Below are positions 7,801 through 8,770 of a stretch of DNA of 8,770 bases, piece by piece. The translations under genes and the position numbers were made by a program. This DNA is from Planctomycetota bacterium (GTDB taxonomy: Bacteria; Planctomycetota; UBA11346), in contig JAHEDF010000142.1 in assembly GCA_024641365.1 (NCBI GenBank), positions 1 through 8,770 on the forward strand, read 5' to 3'. The notes under the pieces are model-generated. The model ran no database searches. It was not told where the DNA came from and was given only the letters and a program-made list of their open reading frames with translations. Numbering within the stretch: position 1 is the stretch's first letter; every line of letters starts with the position of its first letter.

Positions 7801-8222
7801 CGTAAACGAATGGCACTATTATCAAAATCAAAGGTGCCAGCATCATCTCTTTCATCGAAAACCAATTCATCATGGGGAACGCCAAAACAGCGTACCAACG
7901 TGTCTTCTACCATAGATCTTGTGACTTGGGCAATTTCATCATCATTGACCACTTGTTGGCGGCGCACCATTTCGCTGACGCTACCCTTTCCTAGCTGGTG
8001 CGCTTCCACGACCATTTGGTGAACTTCGGGGCCAATTTTATGAAAATCGAGGAGCGCTTGCGCTAAAACCAAATCTTTGTCGGTGCAATAATCGAGTGCG
8101 ACAGGGTCGCCATTTTCAATGCAAAAACGCAAACGAAGACGTGGGCTTACCACGGTGAGCACGCCAGATTTCTTCTGTCTTGAAATGCTGGCGAATTGTT
8201 CAACCAGGATAGAATTCAGCAT
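4851..8222 (-). CDS. DUF4388 - transmembrane - helical stalk - PEGA - beta-propeller protein
   Basis: This 1123-residue protein appears to span the inner membrane. Residues 1-125 resemble DUF4388 (PATAN-like): SGVLTVVSPRLRLRFCIENG followed by helices. Residues about 184-232 form a winged-helix-like segment (FEKHVLNFIDGRKTIEEIA) often found with DUF4388. A flexible Ser/Pro/Gln-rich linker leads to one membrane helix at about 280-300 (LRVILVAALILVSGVGYLVI). Residues about 310-740 are almost all helical, rich in Glu, Lys, Gln and Ala, partly TPR-like (about 366-386) and partly coiled-coil (about 485-560). A PEGA domain lies at about 745-795 (HSKPTDANVVRDGKVIGKTP). From about 825 to the end there are propeller-type blades, finishing GTVGFYAPK. 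DUF4388 proteins are linked to signalling and gliding-type regulation; PEGA domains bind surface or wall components. The likely topology is N-in, C-out (inference). The ATG at 8222 has AAGGA six bases away. The precise function is unknown to me. Confidence 0.88.
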   Translation of the reverse strand: MLNSILVEQFASISRQKKSGVLTVVSPRLRLRFCIENGDPVALDYCTDKDLVLAQALLDFHKIGPEVHQMVVEAHQLGKGSVSEMVRRQQVVNDDEIAQVTRSMVEDTLVRCFGVPHDELVFDERDDAGTFDFDNSAIRLRIGTDVLLNTVQARVAEVDRVMAEVGGGNAIYTMSESESDAGPLNEFEKHVLNFIDGRKTIEEIAVAFRESTLNMSKMLCSMAERGVVKKAIQAQGGISRLRAAAQTAEPFQTPSVSSSQEYLSDFVPHRAAPEQGSNVALRVILVAALILVSGVGYLVIDSKHRSEALDTSTQAFVDQLLARSWIEALAHIQEARDQAGNDIVAIEKVNDLTLKFDNAIALEVKNIEKFIESEDYKTAIIRLSQLPIDRQPVELRRKITMEEQKLNRESDALVAQVAKLLDQGKAAQASQVTTNNSGRVGEAAAEYLQRWRLSSLERAGSATLPLSERSALVNQIIATNPPPHQRDQIERIKKEFERLQQKNIQLVKELGKLADVGDYKAVDEELNRLQLGTQLKGTPLAAEANMLREKNEATKKELEGLQSVGLELLATSSDVAEMGGYSEKVKQANEKWPQASNAAELKNIAQLLNEMSAFVADRNVLDQANAIDVWLQEFQPSPEIKTLVDSRVASLRKMEESANQALETARSFARQSDWEANERILKDIIARKEWSRTSAYVLAKSDLSSIDSVRGQQQAWQEELQAAMLAGDKDRSHEIAQRMGLRYLPLVIHSKPTDANVVRDGKVIGKTPFILNIPAGERTNLEFAIQKDGFDEKTVAATDAEGGWFLPVDLVRTSVGNVELQMTVTTKPTAINGTLYIASRQRGASITPGKEPVFYAFENPGTGELVGQPLYAAASASDDGIYYPTREGIVIRIGKQGIERLPIPARTDLAMTTYMSELIVDRRYFVIAGLDGAVHAGDEKNPLSVWHGPKGEKFVCGPHVINERIVIARANGVFEAYLPDDGKLVEQYQCDGPILSSWLSGGHLHAVTFNGYWRFDGLQEPKRTSLPQEAKSGGENMYITPDNRAIILQGDAWIDLGKFEGRVAGIPITWAGHAVVPCGKTMQVVGPHGFTLTNNADYLSPTIIGNQVAIVTMSGTVGFYAPK

Positions 8223-8228
8223 GAGATT

Positions 8229-8233
8229 TCCTT
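8229..8233 (-). promoter_or_regulatory. Ribosome binding site of the DUF4388 gene
   Basis: On the minus strand AAGGA lies six bases before the ATG at 8222. This supports that start and fits with the DUF4388 fold beginning almost at residue 1. Confidence 0.65.
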
Positions 8234-8242
8234 GGCTGCGAA

Positions 8243-8258
8243 TGACATGTCGATGTCA
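8243..8258. repeat. Perfect 6-bp inverted repeat between the two minus-strand genes
   Basis: TGACAT, a four-base spacer GTCG, then ATGTCA form a perfect dyad. It covers the stop codon of the upstream propeller gene and ends about 10 bases before the ribosome site of the DUF4388 gene. It could be a small operator or a weak hairpin tuning translation between the two genes. No T run follows it, so it is not a terminator. Chance is possible for a 6-bp arm. Confidence 0.35.
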
Positions 8259-8770
8259 GGGCGCGTAAGAAGAGAGCGTACCATCAACTAATCCAACCAC
8301 AACAGCGTCACTGGTACACGCTATAGAACTTGGCATCACGGTGCATTGGCTCGCCCATAAGGCTTTTCCGTCTTGGAAAACCAGGATTTGACCACTTTTA
8401 TTGCCGACAGCGGCTAATTTGCCGGCAGCGGCAATTGGAGTTACTAATGGAATTTTACCTGAAATAGGTACCGCAATTCCCTCAAGGCTAACGCGGATTA
8501 TATCAATCCCTGCTGCTTGCCAGATGGCGTTGTCAGCTAGAACCGGATTGCCAATAGCAGCTCCAGGCAGAGCAACGTTCCAACGAACGCGCATGCCGGA
8601 ATCCGTAATTTGAAAACAACTGATGCGACTACCATCCAACACAGTGACAAAGCTGTCTGGCGAAACTTGCACTAGCTGCCCAATTTCGGTCGCCTTAAGA
8701 TCACTTTGCCACAAACGATTTTTGCTTGATTCTTCAAATGCAACTAACTGCCCCTGTATGGTAGCGACAG
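8256..8770 (-). CDS. C-terminal part of a PQQ-like beta-propeller protein (5' partial, runs off the window)
   Basis: The frame stays open to the right edge. Residues encoded before the possible TTG start at 8714 read VATIQGQLVAFEESSKNR, a normal blade strand and turn, and that TTG has no ribosome site, so the real start lies beyond 8770. The visible 171 or so residues show repeated blade patterns: SFVTVLDGSRISCFQI, then VRWNVALPG, then NKSGQILVFQDGKALW, and finally VVVGLVDGTLSSYAP at the stop. The family is PQQ-like or WD40-like repeats; individual function cannot be read from this part. Its final blade resembles that of the neighbouring DUF4388 protein, which also ends in YAP(K), so the two propellers may be related. 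It precedes the DUF4388 gene by 33 bases on the same strand and is probably co-transcribed with it. Confidence 0.8.
   Translation of the reverse strand, partial: VATIQGQLVAFEESSKNRLWQSDLKATEIGQLVQVSPDSFVTVLDGSRISCFQITDSGMRVRWNVALPGAAIGNPVLADNAIWQAAGIDIIRVSLEGIAVPISGKIPLVTPIAAAGKLAAVGNKSGQILVFQDGKALWASQCTVMPSSIACTSDAVVVGLVDGTLSSYAP

Noticed and set aside
7558..8022. Three plus-strand open frames antisense to the DUF4388 region
   Set aside because: They overlap each other and a coding region with clear domains; no family resemblance.
8712..8714. TTG at 8714 as the start of the right-edge propeller gene
   Set aside because: The frame continues upstream with normal blade sequence to the edge and no ribosome site precedes the TTG.
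1..8770. Mobile element, CRISPR array, tRNA or toxin-antitoxin pair
   Set aside because: No transposase or integrase, no direct-repeat array, no tRNA-like fold and no small paired genes were seen on either strand.

Overview
The window is protein-coding from end to end and AT-leaning (by eye roughly 40-45 % GC). It looks like a chromosomal stretch from a Gram-negative-type bacterium. The basis is a membrane protein with a large presumably periplasmic beta-propeller half, and a DapC-type aminotransferase of the diaminopimelate/lysine route. I cannot assign a phylum. Large PQQ-like propellers fused to TPR, PDZ, PEGA and DUF4388 modules are common in planctomycete-like and deltaproteobacteria-like lineages, but that is only an impression. 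I see no IS element, tRNA, rRNA, CRISPR array or phage gene, and no gene-free stretch longer than about 300 bases.

Left half, plus strand (1-4321): a tight three-gene unit. It starts with the 3' part of a very large PQQ-like beta-propeller protein that carries a TPR-like helical block and a PDZ domain between its blades; its 5' end lies outside the window. Then comes acpS (holo-ACP synthase), whose ATG overlaps the previous stop by 4 bases. A dapC-like PLP aminotransferase follows after 6 bases. The spacing implies one transcript and translational coupling.

Right half, minus strand (8770-4339): read in its own direction, it starts with the 3' end of another propeller-type protein that runs off the right edge. 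After a 33-base gap containing a small perfect inverted repeat comes a 1123-residue transmembrane protein: DUF4388 plus winged-helix-like region, one membrane helix, a long alpha-helical stalk, a PEGA domain and a C-terminal beta-propeller. After 119 bases comes a small stand-alone HPt (histidine phosphotransfer) protein. The two units converge, with only 17 bases between dapC and the HPt gene.

How the genes may work together (inference): the minus-strand unit looks like an envelope-to-cytoplasm signalling or scaffolding module, with an outer propeller/PEGA sensor, a cytoplasmic DUF4388 output and an HPt phosphorelay partner. The plus-strand unit pairs an envelope propeller/PDZ scaffold with two housekeeping enzymes, for acyl-carrier-protein activation and lysine/meso-DAP synthesis. 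Both long propeller proteins are built by inserting or adding interaction modules to blades and are the least ordinary content here.
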